The notes beneath the pieces are model-generated. The model was not told where the DNA came from and did not search any database. It saw only the letters and a program-made list of their open reading frames with translations. Below, one piece after another: positions 1 through 7,401 of a stretch of 47,067 nucleotides of DNA. Position 1 is the stretch's first letter. Each line of letters opens with the position of its first letter. The translations under genes and the position numbers were made by a program. The DNA is from CAYSRJ01 sp964525675 (GTDB lineage: Bacteria; Spirochaetota; B62-G9; DRHN01), in assembly GCA_964525675.1 (NCBI GenBank), contig CAZGJW010000007.1, positions 1 to 47,067 on the forward strand, in the 5' to 3' direction.

Positions 1-2
1 TT

Positions 3-95
3 GGGAGCGCAATGTCATACGTAACTGTTATCATTGCGGTTTTATTTACCTTTTATCTTTTTAAACAGCTTATCAAGACGAGAGAGGGAACGTAA
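3..95 (+). CDS. C-terminal end of a sugar ABC transporter permease (MalF-type), partial
   Basis: The window opens inside a gene read in frame 3. The last 30 residues form one hydrophobic helix followed by a basic tail (Lys-Gln-Leu-Ile-Lys-Thr-Arg) and a TAA at 93-95. This is the usual end of a binding-protein-dependent sugar permease of the MalF/UgpA type. Only two bases separate the stop from the MalG-type permease at 98, so the two genes are almost certainly co-transcribed and form the membrane heterodimer of one importer. The family call rests mainly on this neighbour, because too little of the protein is inside the window. Confidence 0.6.
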   Translation, partial: GSAMSYVTVIIAVLFTFYLFKQLIKTREGT

Positions 96-97
96 GC

Positions 98-973
98 ATG
101 AAGAGGCACAGATCATCAAGAACAAAACACCTGCCTTCAAAAATCATCACCTTTGTGGTGCTGTCCCTGTTTTTTATTCCGGTTCTGTGGCTCATTCTCA
201 CTTCGATGCGGCCGAATATCGAGATTAATACCCGGCCGCCTGTGTGGATATCCAGGAATGTAAATCTTGATTCTTATCTGGCATTGCTCGGTTTTGGCGT
301 GAACCCTGAACGGTTTGCTTTTGGTGAGAACGTTCCTTTTGGCGACTATTTTCGTAACTCAATTATAACTGCCGCGTCCAGCACGTTTCTTGCGCTTTTC
401 ATAGGGACGCTTGCAGCGTTTGCTTTTTCAAGCTTTAAATTCAAGGGTAAAAATAGTATTTTTTTAACGTTGATGATCGCCCGTGCTATTCCGGGAATAG
501 CATTAAGCCTCCCTTTGCTTGTGCTGTTCACCAGAATGGGGTTGTCTGATGAAATATATGGACTTGTGATAGCATATACGGCAATGAATGTGCCTTTTAC
601 CGCATGGCTTATGTCAGGGTTTATCGGAGAGATACCTGATGAGCTCACTGAAGCCGCCCTTATAGATGGCTGCTCGAGATGGACTGCATTTTTGCGGGTT
701 GTTATCCCGCTTGTCGGGCCGGGGCTTGCTGCGAGTGGTATTTTCGCATTTTTAACATCCTGGAATGAGTTTGCTATTGCAAGTATCATTACCAGAACCA
801 CTGCTTCTAAAACCTTTCCTGTTGGATTGTTTGATTTTACCGCGGAATTTGTTTCGGATTGGAGGGGCATGTGTGCTATGTCCGTTTTAATGCTCATTCC
901 TGCAGTAATATTTGTTATTGCAGTCCAGCGGCAGCTTGTACGTGGTCTTACACTGGGTGCGATAAAAGGGTAG
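98..973 (+). CDS. Sugar ABC transporter permease, MalG type
   Basis: This 291-residue inner-membrane protein has the expected length and about six hydrophobic segments. The EAA loop near residues 186-206 (Glu-Ala-Ala-Leu-Ile-Asp-Gly, ending Val-Ile-Pro-Leu) is the ATPase-docking motif of type I importers. It follows the previous permease by two bases and precedes rhamnose mutarotase by 43 bases, so the transported sugar may be rhamnose or a related deoxyhexose. That substrate is an inference from context. The ATPase and binding protein are not in this part of the window. Confidence 0.9.
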   Translation: MKRHRSSRTKHLPSKIITFVVLSLFFIPVLWLILTSMRPNIEINTRPPVWISRNVNLDSYLALLGFGVNPERFAFGENVPFGDYFRNSIITAASSTFLALFIGTLAAFAFSSFKFKGKNSIFLTLMIARAIPGIALSLPLLVLFTRMGLSDEIYGLVIAYTAMNVPFTAWLMSGFIGEIPDELTEAALIDGCSRWTAFLRVVIPLVGPGLAASGIFAFLTSWNEFAIASIITRTTASKTFPVGLFDFTAEFVSDWRGMCAMSVLMLIPAVIFVIAVQRQLVRGLTLGAIKG

Positions 974-1016
974 ATTGAATGACAGGTGTATATATTTTCA
1001 GCAGGGGGGAGAATCA

Positions 1017-1340
1017 TTGAAAACATACGGGATGGTGATACAGGCGGTACCTGAAAGGCTTGAAGAGTACAAGAGGTACCATGCAAATGTTTGGCCCGAA
1101 GTGCTCGACATGATCAAAAAGTGTAATATTAAGAATTACTCGATTTTTCATAAAGACGGGTATCTTTTCAGCTACTTCGAGTATTACGGCACCGATTTCG
1201 ATGCGGATATGGCAAAAATGGCGGCTGATCTGAAGACTCAGGAGTGGTGGGCTATCATGAAACCCATGCAAAAACCATTAGCGACAAGGAAAGAGGACGA
1301 GTGGTGGGCTGACATGGAAGAGGTCTTTCATACCGACTGA
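1017..1340 (+). CDS. rhaM: L-rhamnose mutarotase
   Basis: The product interconverts the alpha and beta anomers of L-rhamnose. From the chosen TTG start at 1017 it has 107 residues, close to E. coli RhaM at 104. The start is preceded by a purine-rich Shine-Dalgarno sequence (GGGGGGAG) at the right distance. An upstream in-frame TTG at 975 would add 14 residues with no family counterpart. Family features are the Tyr-His-x3-Trp-Pro-Glu segment near the N-terminus, a Phe/Tyr-rich middle and the Trp-Trp-x2-Met segment. The gene follows the sugar permeases, which points to import and use of rhamnose. The closest BMC gene is about 2.8 kb away, beyond the divergent deoR. Confidence 0.9.
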   Translation: MKTYGMVIQAVPERLEEYKRYHANVWPEVLDMIKKCNIKNYSIFHKDGYLFSYFEYYGTDFDADMAKMAADLKTQEWWAIMKPMQKPLATRKEDEWWADMEEVFHTD

Positions 1341-1372
1341 ATCCTGACAACATTTAAAGAGGAAAGTGAAAG

Positions 1373-2542
1373 ATGGAGCGAAGTGAAAATTGTCTGAAAA
1401 AGCTGGAGCGGATGAACAAGGCCCTGCGCCACGAAGAGTCCGACAGGGTTCCGATCAGCGACTTTTTCTGGGGAAGTTTTCTCAGGAGATGGAAACAGGA
1501 GTTTGGTCTTCCCGAGGATACCGATATCTACAAATACTACGACCTCGACTGGATAGTTACCATTCCGAACATGGACCCGCATATCAAGGAGTTCGAGATT
1601 CTCAGGGAGAATGAAGAGGAGGTTGTTGTTCGAACCGGTTTTGAAGCAACTATACGGAAAAAATTCGAAGATCCCATGCCCGCATTTCTTGAATTTGCGA
1701 CAAATACCATAGATAAGATGAAGGAGTTTCAGTTCGACGACCCAAGGGATGAGAGAAGGTACTTCAAGGGCGGTGACAATCAGATTGCCGGTGTGGGGGA
1801 TGCCTTTATCAGAAACCTCCCACCATGGATCGATACCGTTAGATCGATCTATCTCGACTTTCCCGTTTACGGCAGTGTCTGCGAGGGGCACGAATCGCTC
1901 TGGCGCATCGTCGGCTCCGACAACGTGCTTCTGTGGATCGGTCTCTATCCGGATAAACTCGGCAGGTTCGTCGCGAGGATCAACAATTTTATGCTGGGAG
2001 TCGCTGAGGCACAGATTGATGCTGCTGGAGGTATGTTAGATGGTATGGTCATATGGGGTGATGTAGCTTATAAAAACGATATGCTTTTTTCCCCCGAATA
2101 CTGGCGCAGGTACTTCAAACCCGGCGTGAAGGCAATGATAGACCTCTGCCACAGTAAAGGGATTCCTGTCATTTATCACGGGTGTGGTAATGTAAAGAAG
2201 ATCTTTGAGGATTATATCGAAATCGGGGTCGATGCGTACAATCCTCTCGAGGCCAAGGCCGGACTCGACGTGGTCGACCTGCGCAGGAAGTACGGCCATA
2301 GAATAGGGTTCTGCGGGAACATGGATGTCATGGTCTGGGCTAATTCGCCGAAGGATGAGTTGAAAAAGGTTGTTCTCACAAAGCTTAACGCAGCAAAGGG
2401 CGGCGGATACATCTTCCAGTCGGACCATTCGGTTCCGAACAATATTTCCGGGGAAAATTACGACTATGTGGTAAAGCTTGTCAGGGAGTACGGAGAGTAT
2501 CCGCTCGAGCTTGGCGAGTACGATCTGCCGGATATCTCGTAA
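1373..2542 (+). CDS. Uroporphyrinogen decarboxylase-family (MtaA/CmuA-like) protein
   Basis: This 389-residue protein belongs to the URO-D superfamily, most likely to the corrinoid methyltransferase branch and not to haem synthesis. Near residues 268-271 it has His-Gly-Cys-Gly and about 50 residues later Phe-Cys-Gly-Asn-Met-Asp. Together these give the His-x-Cys...Cys zinc site of MtaA-type methyltransferases, which haem-pathway HemE lacks. Proteins of this kind are often found beside sugar ABC transporters with no known substrate. It starts at the ATG after an AGAGGAAAG Shine-Dalgarno. It lies 32 bases after rhaM in the same direction and is probably in the same operon. The actual reaction is unknown. 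Confidence 0.8.
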   Translation: MERSENCLKKLERMNKALRHEESDRVPISDFFWGSFLRRWKQEFGLPEDTDIYKYYDLDWIVTIPNMDPHIKEFEILRENEEEVVVRTGFEATIRKKFEDPMPAFLEFATNTIDKMKEFQFDDPRDERRYFKGGDNQIAGVGDAFIRNLPPWIDTVRSIYLDFPVYGSVCEGHESLWRIVGSDNVLLWIGLYPDKLGRFVARINNFMLGVAEAQIDAAGGMLDGMVIWGDVAYKNDMLFSPEYWRRYFKPGVKAMIDLCHSKGIPVIYHGCGNVKKIFEDYIEIGVDAYNPLEAKAGLDVVDLRRKYGHRIGFCGNMDVMVWANSPKDELKKVVLTKLNAAKGGGYIFQSDHSVPNNISGENYDYVVKLVREYGEYPLELGEYDLPDIS

Positions 2543-2662
2543 AAAACATCTGAATACGCTTACAATGTTCGACGCCATTAAGGAGTACCGGATAAAGACT
2601 GCTGTATAGCGCGTTATGCTACAGGGAATTTAGATACTATCAAACTCAGGGAGATTGAGAAA

Positions 2663-2908
2663 ATGACGTCGAAGGAGAGATTGCTCATCGCTATAAACAG
2701 GGGAAAACCCGACCGGCTGCCCATTACGGTTCATCAGTGGCAGAAGTTTCATCTCGACAACTACCTGGGAGGAATCTCCGACCTCGAGGCCTTCGATAAT
2801 TTCGGGTTCGAAGGTGGATATATACTCTCCTGCACCGATCACTTTTTTTATACCCCGGTTCACAAACTCCAGGTTTTCACCGATGCAGCCCGTGAATGCG
2901 CGTATTGA
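2663..2908 (+). pseudogene. Truncated URO-D-family gene
   Basis: An 81-residue reading frame with a good ribosome site (GGGAGATTGAG before ATG) begins like a URO-D family protein: Met-Thr-Ser-Lys-Glu-Arg-Leu-Leu-x-Ala-Ile-x-Arg-Gly-Lys-Pro-Asp-Arg-Leu-Pro. This is the classic N-terminal motif of the family. It stops at 2908, where about 300 more residues would be expected, and the end of the convergent deoR gene begins at 2944. No clear continuation was found in the other frames. It is probably the stump of a duplicated neighbour of the gene at 1373. It is unlikely to be active. Confidence 0.65.
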
Positions 2909-2943
2909 AGGCAGGACCGGTTGTAAAAAAAGGGTGGGAAAAC

Positions 2944-3720
2944 CTACACGATGATGAGTTCGATACCAAGGCTGCTTATACTTTCTTGATACTCCTCAGG
3001 AATTTCAGAATCGGTTATGATCATATCGAAATCTCCGGTATCTGCAAAGTAGGCGTTCTTTGTTTTTCCGAATTTTGATGAATCGATCAGTAAAATTTTT
3101 GTTTTCGATGAATGGAGAACAGCCTTTTTTGTTTCTATCTCGTATGGATTGGCACATGTAACGCCGAGTGTGTCGTGAAAACCAGCTGCCGAGATGAACC
3201 CCTTATCCGCCCGGGTTCTATTAATCAGCTCGATACCCTCAGAGCTTTCGAACATCAGTGTATTGTCGTGAAAATAACCGCCCGCAAAAATGGGACTGCA
3301 GTGTTTTTTTCGGTAGATTTCCACGAGGATGTTGAGCGCATAGCAGAGTACAGTAACAGGCAGATCTTCACGGAGAAACTTTGCGACATATTCGGTTGTG
3401 GAACCGACATCGAGTATTATCGTATCGCTGTATTCAATGAGGGAGGCCGCTTTTTTCCCGATTCTTATCTTTTCTCTGGTTCTTCTCGTTTCTTCGTTGG
3501 CAATGAGATACTTTTCCTGTTCACGTTCAGAATCTGTATTGTCTTTGAATATTGCGCCACCGGGGATAAGTTCAACAATACTGTCATTTTCAAGAAGAGC
3601 GAGATCTCTTCTGACCGTCATCTCGGAAACGCCGAGCTGTTTCGTCAGTTCCCTGATGCTCACCGCGTTTTTGAACCTGAGGAGATTGATGATTGTTTTG
3701 ATTCTTTCGTTTTTTTTCAA
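2944..3720 (-). CDS. DeoR-family transcriptional repressor
   Basis: This 258-residue regulator has an N-terminal DeoR winged helix at about residues 5-58, with the recognition segment Val-Ser-Glu-Met-Thr-Val-Arg-Arg-Asp-Leu, and a C-terminal sugar-phosphate sensor domain (DeoRC) at about 75-235. That domain includes Asp-Val-Gly-Ser-Thr-Thr and Ile-Ser-Ala-Ala-Gly-Phe. Such proteins are usually released from DNA by a phosphorylated sugar. The gene is divergent from the BMC operon, whose promoter carries a DeoR-like palindrome, so it very probably controls that operon in response to a pentose or deoxypentose phosphate. A second half-similar site in front of its own start suggests autoregulation. 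Confidence 0.88.
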   Translation of the reverse strand: MKKNERIKTIINLLRFKNAVSIRELTKQLGVSEMTVRRDLALLENDSIVELIPGGAIFKDNTDSEREQEKYLIANEETRRTREKIRIGKKAASLIEYSDTIILDVGSTTEYVAKFLREDLPVTVLCYALNILVEIYRKKHCSPIFAGGYFHDNTLMFESSEGIELINRTRADKGFISAAGFHDTLGVTCANPYEIETKKAVLHSSKTKILLIDSSKFGKTKNAYFADTGDFDMIITDSEIPEEYQESISSLGIELIIV

Positions 3721-3767
3721 TGGTGGCTCTCTGTCATCCCCCTGTGCTCTGCCTGTATAATGAATAA

Positions 3768-3780
3768 TGTTATTATAGCA
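3768..3780. promoter_or_regulatory. Possible autoregulatory operator of deoR
   Basis: The sequence TGTTATTATAGCA lies 48 bases upstream of the deoR start. It contains the half-sites TGTTAT and ATAGCA (the latter one base from ATAACA), like the palindrome in the BMC promoter but three bases shorter. On the minus strand it includes TATAAT, a possible -10 box for deoR. A repressor bound here would block its own promoter. This is inferred from similarity only. Confidence 0.4.
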
Positions 3781-3860
3781 TCATAAGTCACGTGTGTACA
3801 TATATTTGTTAGATGATAGAAAAATGACAAACTATTGATATCTCAGCAATTCAACACAAC

Positions 3861-3883
3861 AAAATGGGAAAACAACCCATTTT
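3861..3883. repeat. Inverted repeat / terminator-like hairpin between divergent promoters
   Basis: AAAATGGG at 3861-3868 pairs perfectly with CCCATTTT at 3876-3883 around a 7-base loop, and two more T bases follow. It has the shape of a weak intrinsic terminator reading right. It may insulate the BMC promoter at 3907 from upstream transcription, or be a second protein-binding site. Confidence 0.45.
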
Positions 3884-3906
3884 TTAACAAATTCATAAAA
3901 AAAAGA

Positions 3907-3934
3907 TTGACACGAGATGAAATAATGTTATAAT
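3907..3934 (+). promoter_or_regulatory. Sigma-70-type promoter of the BMC operon
   Basis: TTGACA at 3907-3912 and TATAAT at 3929-3934 are both perfect consensus boxes, with a 16-base spacer. The promoter points toward the microcompartment genes and leaves a leader of about 155 bases before the first start at 4099. A DeoR-like palindrome overlaps the -10 box. Confidence 0.8.
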
Positions 3935-3941
3935 TATAACA
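3926..3941. promoter_or_regulatory. DeoR-type operator overlapping the -10 box
   Basis: TGTTATAATTATAACA is a perfect 16-bp palindrome that covers the -10 element. It differs from the E. coli DeoR operator, which I recall as TGTTAGAATTCTAACA, at only two symmetric positions. With a DeoR-family gene divergent next to it, this is very likely the binding site through which the BMC operon is repressed. Confidence 0.78.
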
Positions 3942-4098
3942 GATATTGATGTAATAATTTACTCTTAATCTGTAATTATCACAAATATGTTACAAATGCA
4001 ACATGTGACGGACAATGGTGTGCCGTTCAGGGCGGACGGGTGAGTGTTCTGGTGTTGCAGTGCAGAATGACAAAACAGGTGAAAGGCGGGTAAACGAT

Positions 4099-4731
4099 AT
4101 GATTGAGTTGCGAACATTCAGCTTTTTAGACTCTCTTCAGCTGCAGATGGCATCCTTTATTGCCGGCATATCGAAAGGGTACTTCCCTGTATCCGGGCAG
4201 GCATGCTGTGTCGTTGAGATTTCACCAGGTATCGAGATTAACAGGCTTACCGATATCGCGGTCAAGGCTACCGATGTGAAACCGGGCCTGCAGATCGTCG
4301 AGAGGCTATTTGGTCTGCTGGAAGTGCATTCACATAACCAGGGTGACGCACGCCAGGCGGGCAGCGCAATTCTGAAGGCAATAGATCTGGTCGAGAGCGA
4401 TCGCATGAAGCCCCGGGTGCTGACCAGCCAGCTCATCAAGAACATCGACGACCACCATGCCCAGCTCATCAATCGGGTTAGGCACGGTAATATGGTACTC
4501 AAGGGGAACACCCTGTATATACTCGAAATCGAACCGGCGGGCTACGCGTACTATGCGGCGAATGAGGCCGAGAAGGCTTCGCATATAAACATCATCGAGG
4601 TTGTCGGTTTCGGGCGATACGGGAGGATCTATATAGCTGGAGACGAGTCCGAAGTGCTCGTGTCCAAGGATATCGTTGAAACCCGACTTGCAGGCCTTAC
4701 CGGACGGGAACCTGCAGGAAGGAGTGAATGA
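4099..4731 (+). CDS. BMC-T shell trimer, CsoS1D/EutL-like tandem (permuted) type
   Basis: The gene encodes a pseudohexameric shell trimer of about 210 residues with two fused BMC domains. Features I associate with the double-stacking (T-D) group are Phe-x-Phe-Leu-Asp-Ser-Leu-Gln-Leu-Gln near the start, Ala-Thr-Asp-Val-Lys-Pro-Gly and Val-Glu-Arg-x-Phe-Gly-x-Leu-Glu-Val-His in domain 1, and Asp-His-His-Ala-Gln-Leu-Ile-Asn and Gly-Arg-x-Gly-Arg-Ile-Tyr in domain 2. The ATG at 4099 is preferred over the in-frame start at 4015, which would add 28 residues without similarity; GGCGGG precedes it. Such trimers have large gated pores and are thought to pass bulky cofactors or phosphosugars. It is the first gene of the operon. 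Confidence 0.85.
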   Translation: MIELRTFSFLDSLQLQMASFIAGISKGYFPVSGQACCVVEISPGIEINRLTDIAVKATDVKPGLQIVERLFGLLEVHSHNQGDARQAGSAILKAIDLVESDRMKPRVLTSQLIKNIDDHHAQLINRVRHGNMVLKGNTLYILEIEPAGYAYYAANEAEKASHINIIEVVGFGRYGRIYIAGDESEVLVSKDIVETRLAGLTGREPAGRSE

Positions 4732-4741
4732 CTCTCTGAAT

Positions 4742-4765
4742 ACGCCAGGAATACGTATTTGGCGT
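4742..4765 (+). repeat. Intercistronic hairpin in the BMC operon
   Basis: ACGCCA (4742-4747) pairs with TGGCGT (4760-4765). The bases between include the self-complementary AATACGTATT, so the stem extends with a two-base bulge. It lies ten bases after the BMC-T stop and has no T-run, so it is more likely a stabiliser or processing signal for setting shell-protein ratios than a terminator. Confidence 0.5.
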
Positions 4766-4891
4766 GAGGGTATTCCGGGCAAAAAACAACCGATATAATT
4801 GTTCCAGCAGTTTCTATATAATTTCGCAGGTGTGAATTGATGGGGTAGGTCTTCTACTCCATATCGAGACTTTTTTTACAGGAGAGGATAG

Positions 4892-5233
4892 ATGGCTGAT
4901 GTGTACACAGATGCGCTCGGAATGATCGAGACGAGGGGCTTCGCCGCAATGGTTGAAGCGTCGGATGCAATGGTAAAGGCTGCCCGAGTTGAGCTTACCT
5001 GCTACGAGAAGGTGGGAGGCGGGTACGTTACGGCAATCGTTCGTGGTGATGTTGCTGCCGTCAGGGCGGCGCTTGATGCCGGAGGCAGGGCAGCGGAAAA
5101 GGTAGGCGAGGTGATTTCCATCCATATCATTCCGCGTCCCCATTCGAACGTGGATGAGGTCCTCCCACTCGGGAGAACTCCCGCGGGAAAAGGAGCTAAA
5201 AAGGGCAGGACGAGTGATATGGAAACTGATTGA
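4892..5233 (+). CDS. BMC-H shell hexamer (PduA/CcmK-like)
   Basis: This 113-residue protein is the only single-domain BMC hexamer in the locus, so it should form most of the shell facets. The domain spans about residues 4-88, beginning Ala-Leu-Gly-Met-Ile-Glu-Thr-Arg-Gly and closing Ile-Ile-Pro-Arg-Pro-His. The pore loop reads Lys-Val-Gly-Gly-Gly-Tyr-Val, where PduA has Lys-Ile-Gly-Ser-Gly. A polar, Lys/Gly-rich tail of about 25 residues follows the fold. The ATG follows GGAGAGGATAG. The gene sits 160 bases after the BMC-T gene. Confidence 0.92.
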   Translation: MADVYTDALGMIETRGFAAMVEASDAMVKAARVELTCYEKVGGGYVTAIVRGDVAAVRAALDAGGRAAEKVGEVISIHIIPRPHSNVDEVLPLGRTPAGKGAKKGRTSDMETD

Positions 5234-5463
5234 CGCAATTATCATGTGGCATTTTCGATGCTATGGAGTGTTTGCACTCTCTGCGGTATATATTGAAATT
5301 AGTTGTAACTCTTTTAGGGTGCCGTGCAATTTGAATGCCCTGTGAAAAAGCGATGGACGAATGTCTGCAAACGGATGGTATCTGAATACGTTTCAAAAAT
5401 TGCAGAAAGCAAGAATCCCAAAACAAGAATCCCAAAACAAGAATCCCCATGAGGAATGAGCCT
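5234..5463 (+). other. Intergenic gap with a short tandem repeat
   Basis: No gene is visible in these 230 bases. Just before the next start the 14-base unit CAAGAATCCCAAAA occurs at 5410-5423 and 5424-5437, with a third copy of its first ten bases at 5438-5447. The repeat ends a few bases from the ribosome site of the first pentamer gene, so copy-number changes could alter the leader or its translation. Confidence 0.6.
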
Positions 5464-5760
5464 ATGGTACTTGCAAGAGTTGTCGGAACGGTCGTGTCGA
5501 CGCGGAAAGAACCAAAAATCGAGGGGATAAAGTTTCTCCTTCTCGAAAAAATCGATCCTGAAACCTTCAAAGGGAAGAAGGACTATGTCGTTGCAATGGA
5601 CAGTGTCGGCGCTGGCCCTGGTGAGATAGTATTCTACGTTTCGGGAAGCAGTTCCAGAATGACTGCTGTTACAGAGGGGCGGCCGAGCGACGCAACAATT
5701 ACCGCGATCGTCGATGCGGTCGATATCGAGGGGAAGTACGTCTACCAGAAGGATAGATAG
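5464..5760 (+). CDS. BMC-P shell pentamer 1 (EutN/CcmL family)
   Basis: This 98-residue vertex protein begins Met-Val-Leu-Ala-Arg-Val-Val-Gly-Thr-Val-Val-Ser-Thr, the family signature. It has Val-Ala-Met-Asp-Ser-Val-Gly-Ala-Gly-Pro-Gly-Glu in the middle and ends Thr-Ala-Ile-Val-Asp-Ala-Val-Asp. An ATG 15 bases upstream is in frame, but the chosen start gives the usual length and has GAGG before it. Pentamers close the shell corners. It shares most residues around the Gly-Ala-Gly-Pro core with its neighbour at 5769, which suggests a tandem duplication. Confidence 0.9.
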   Translation: MVLARVVGTVVSTRKEPKIEGIKFLLLEKIDPETFKGKKDYVVAMDSVGAGPGEIVFYVSGSSSRMTAVTEGRPSDATITAIVDAVDIEGKYVYQKDR

Positions 5761-5768
5761 GGGATCTC

Positions 5769-6056
5769 ATGATACTCGGTATGGTACGAGGAACGGTGGT
5801 GAGCAGTGTAAAAAGTGATTCTACGCAGGGCACGAAATATCTTCTCGTCAACATGTGTAACCAGCATGCAGAGACGAAAGGAGAGTATCTTGTTGCCCTC
5901 GATGCTGTTGGCGCAGGACCAGATGAGCTTGTAATTATATCACAGGGAAGCTCGTGCAGGCAGACGGACAGGACAAAGGAGAAACCGATCGATGCGCTCA
6001 TCGTCGGCATTGTCGATTTGATCGAGGAGAGAGGCACGGTTTCATTTAAAAAATAG
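5769..6056 (+). CDS. BMC-P shell pentamer 2 (EutN/CcmL family)
   Basis: This second vertex protein has 95 residues and lies eight bases after pentamer 1. It shows Met-Val-Arg-Gly-Thr-Val-Val-Ser-Ser near the start, Val-Ala-Leu-Asp-Ala-Val-Gly-Ala-Gly-Pro-Asp-Glu in the core and Val-Gly-Ile-Val-Asp-Leu-Ile near the end. It carries two extra cysteines (Cys-Asn-Gln-His and Ser-Ser-Cys-Arg) that pentamer 1 lacks. Several pentamer paralogs per locus are common in BMC operons and may give mixed vertices. Confidence 0.9.
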   Translation: MILGMVRGTVVSSVKSDSTQGTKYLLVNMCNQHAETKGEYLVALDAVGAGPDELVIISQGSSCRQTDRTKEKPIDALIVGIVDLIEERGTVSFKK

Positions 6057-6084
6057 GGCTGCGGATCAAGAGAAAGAGTAGTGT

Positions 6085-7401
6085 ATGCGCTTGATTGATG
6101 TTTTCAGGAATTTCGGCATTGTATTCAACAGGGATGATTTCGATTCGGGGTTTTTCGAACGGGGTATCGATACCATTGTTGTGGACGGTACCGGGTATGA
6201 ACCTCTGCTGGAGACAGACCGGTTTTTGCTGGAAAGGGAGACCGGGAACATCCTGCGGGGTCTGGAGTATCTGGTCGGGGCCTCGGGTGCCGAGAGGGCT
6301 GTCATAGCGGTAAACGAAACCTATTCGAACGCGATATCCGGTTTGCAGGAATCGGATGAAAAAAAAGACTTCATCAATGTTTTCCCGATCGGTGATTTTT
6401 ACCCTGCCGGAGACGAGTGCGTTCTCGTTTATGAAGCTACCGGACGAATAGTACCGGAAGGCGGTACCGCCGTTGACGCGGCCTGTATTGTTATCGATGT
6501 CGAATCCGTGGTCAATACAAGTGAAGCCATCACCAACGATAAACCGGTTACGAAAAAGTGGCTGACATGCACGGGCTATGTTAACAAGCCATCAATCGTC
6601 AGAGCGCATATCGGCACACCGCTGGAGGATGTTCTTGCTCTTTGCGGAGGTGCGACGTGTGATGATTTTGCAGTAATAATCGGAAATCCTATGACCGGAA
6701 GAGTGGAAACCGATATGAAAGCATCTGTCGAGAAGCAAACGACCGGTATAATCGTTCTTCCAAAGGATCATTCACTCGTTACACGAAAAAAAATATCCAT
6801 TTCATCTATTATCAGGCGTAGCAAATCCATCGGCCGTCAGGACACGGTATGTACCGATCTCTGCCCGAGATATCTTCTCGGCTACGATATTCGGGTGGAA
6901 TCGATACTGAATCAGGTGAATTACCAGATGGCCGACGCGGATGAATCGGTGATTCGTGGAGTGTTCCTGTGCGGGGAATGCGGACTTTGCGATATGTATT
7001 CCTGTGCTCCCGGTCCTGAACCCGGTGTCATCTTTACCGCCTTCAAAAAAATGCTGGATGAAAAAGGTTATTCACCTGTTTTCCCGAAGAGAATGCTCAG
7101 TGCTCATGAGATGAGAGAATACAGAAAGGTGCCGAACAGCCGTATTGCCGGCAGGCTTCAGTTTGATACCTTTATCAAAACCGGGATGATGATGAGGGTT
7201 GAAACCAGTCCGGCATTGGTTGAAATACCGCTGGAGCAGGCGGGAGTGTTTTCGAAGCCGATCGTTTCGACCGGGGACAGGGTTTCGGAAAAGGAGTGTA
7301 TTGCCAGGGCTTCTGTGAATGGACACGGTTCAGATGTGCATGCAAGTATTTCGGGGAAGGTCACTTTCATTGACAGCGAAAGGATTGTGATTGCGCGGTG
7401 A
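6085..7401 (+). CDS. PduS/RnfC-like electron-transfer protein of the microcompartment
   Basis: This 438-residue protein resembles PduS, the flavin and Fe-S cobalamin reductase of propanediol compartments, and the RnfC fold. A complete cluster motif Cys-x2-Cys-x2-Cys-x4-Cys lies at residues 296-307. The expected first cluster is incomplete: only Cys256 and Cys260 (Cys-Thr-Asp-Leu-Cys-Pro-Arg) remain, and the two upstream cysteines are replaced within Ser-Ile-Gly-Arg-Gln-Asp-Thr-Val. A Gly-rich barrel-sandwich segment closes the protein. No B12 enzyme is encoded in this operon, so its likely task is moving electrons across or at the shell to recycle NADH. It overlaps the next gene by four bases, as pduS often neighbours pduT. 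Confidence 0.8.
   Translation: MRLIDVFRNFGIVFNRDDFDSGFFERGIDTIVVDGTGYEPLLETDRFLLERETGNILRGLEYLVGASGAERAVIAVNETYSNAISGLQESDEKKDFINVFPIGDFYPAGDECVLVYEATGRIVPEGGTAVDAACIVIDVESVVNTSEAITNDKPVTKKWLTCTGYVNKPSIVRAHIGTPLEDVLALCGGATCDDFAVIIGNPMTGRVETDMKASVEKQTTGIIVLPKDHSLVTRKKISISSIIRRSKSIGRQDTVCTDLCPRYLLGYDIRVESILNQVNYQMADADESVIRGVFLCGECGLCDMYSCAPGPEPGVIFTAFKKMLDEKGYSPVFPKRMLSAHEMREYRKVPNSRIAGRLQFDTFIKTGMMMRVETSPALVEIPLEQAGVFSKPIVSTGDRVSEKECIARASVNGHGSDVHASISGKVTFIDSERIVIAR

Noticed and set aside
346..1086. Long minus-strand reading frame of 246 codons opposite the MalG-type permease
   Set aside because: It lies entirely over well-supported plus-strand genes, has no domain features and no ribosome site. 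The antisense frame of a GC-balanced gene explains it.
2896..3078. Plus-strand frame of 60 codons after the URO-D stump
   Set aside because: It runs over the 3' end of deoR and shows no continuation of the URO-D family, so it was not treated as a frameshifted part of that gene.
4015..4098. Longer start of the first BMC trimer
   Set aside because: The extra 28 residues have no similarity to BMC trimers and the ribosome site fits the ATG at 4099.
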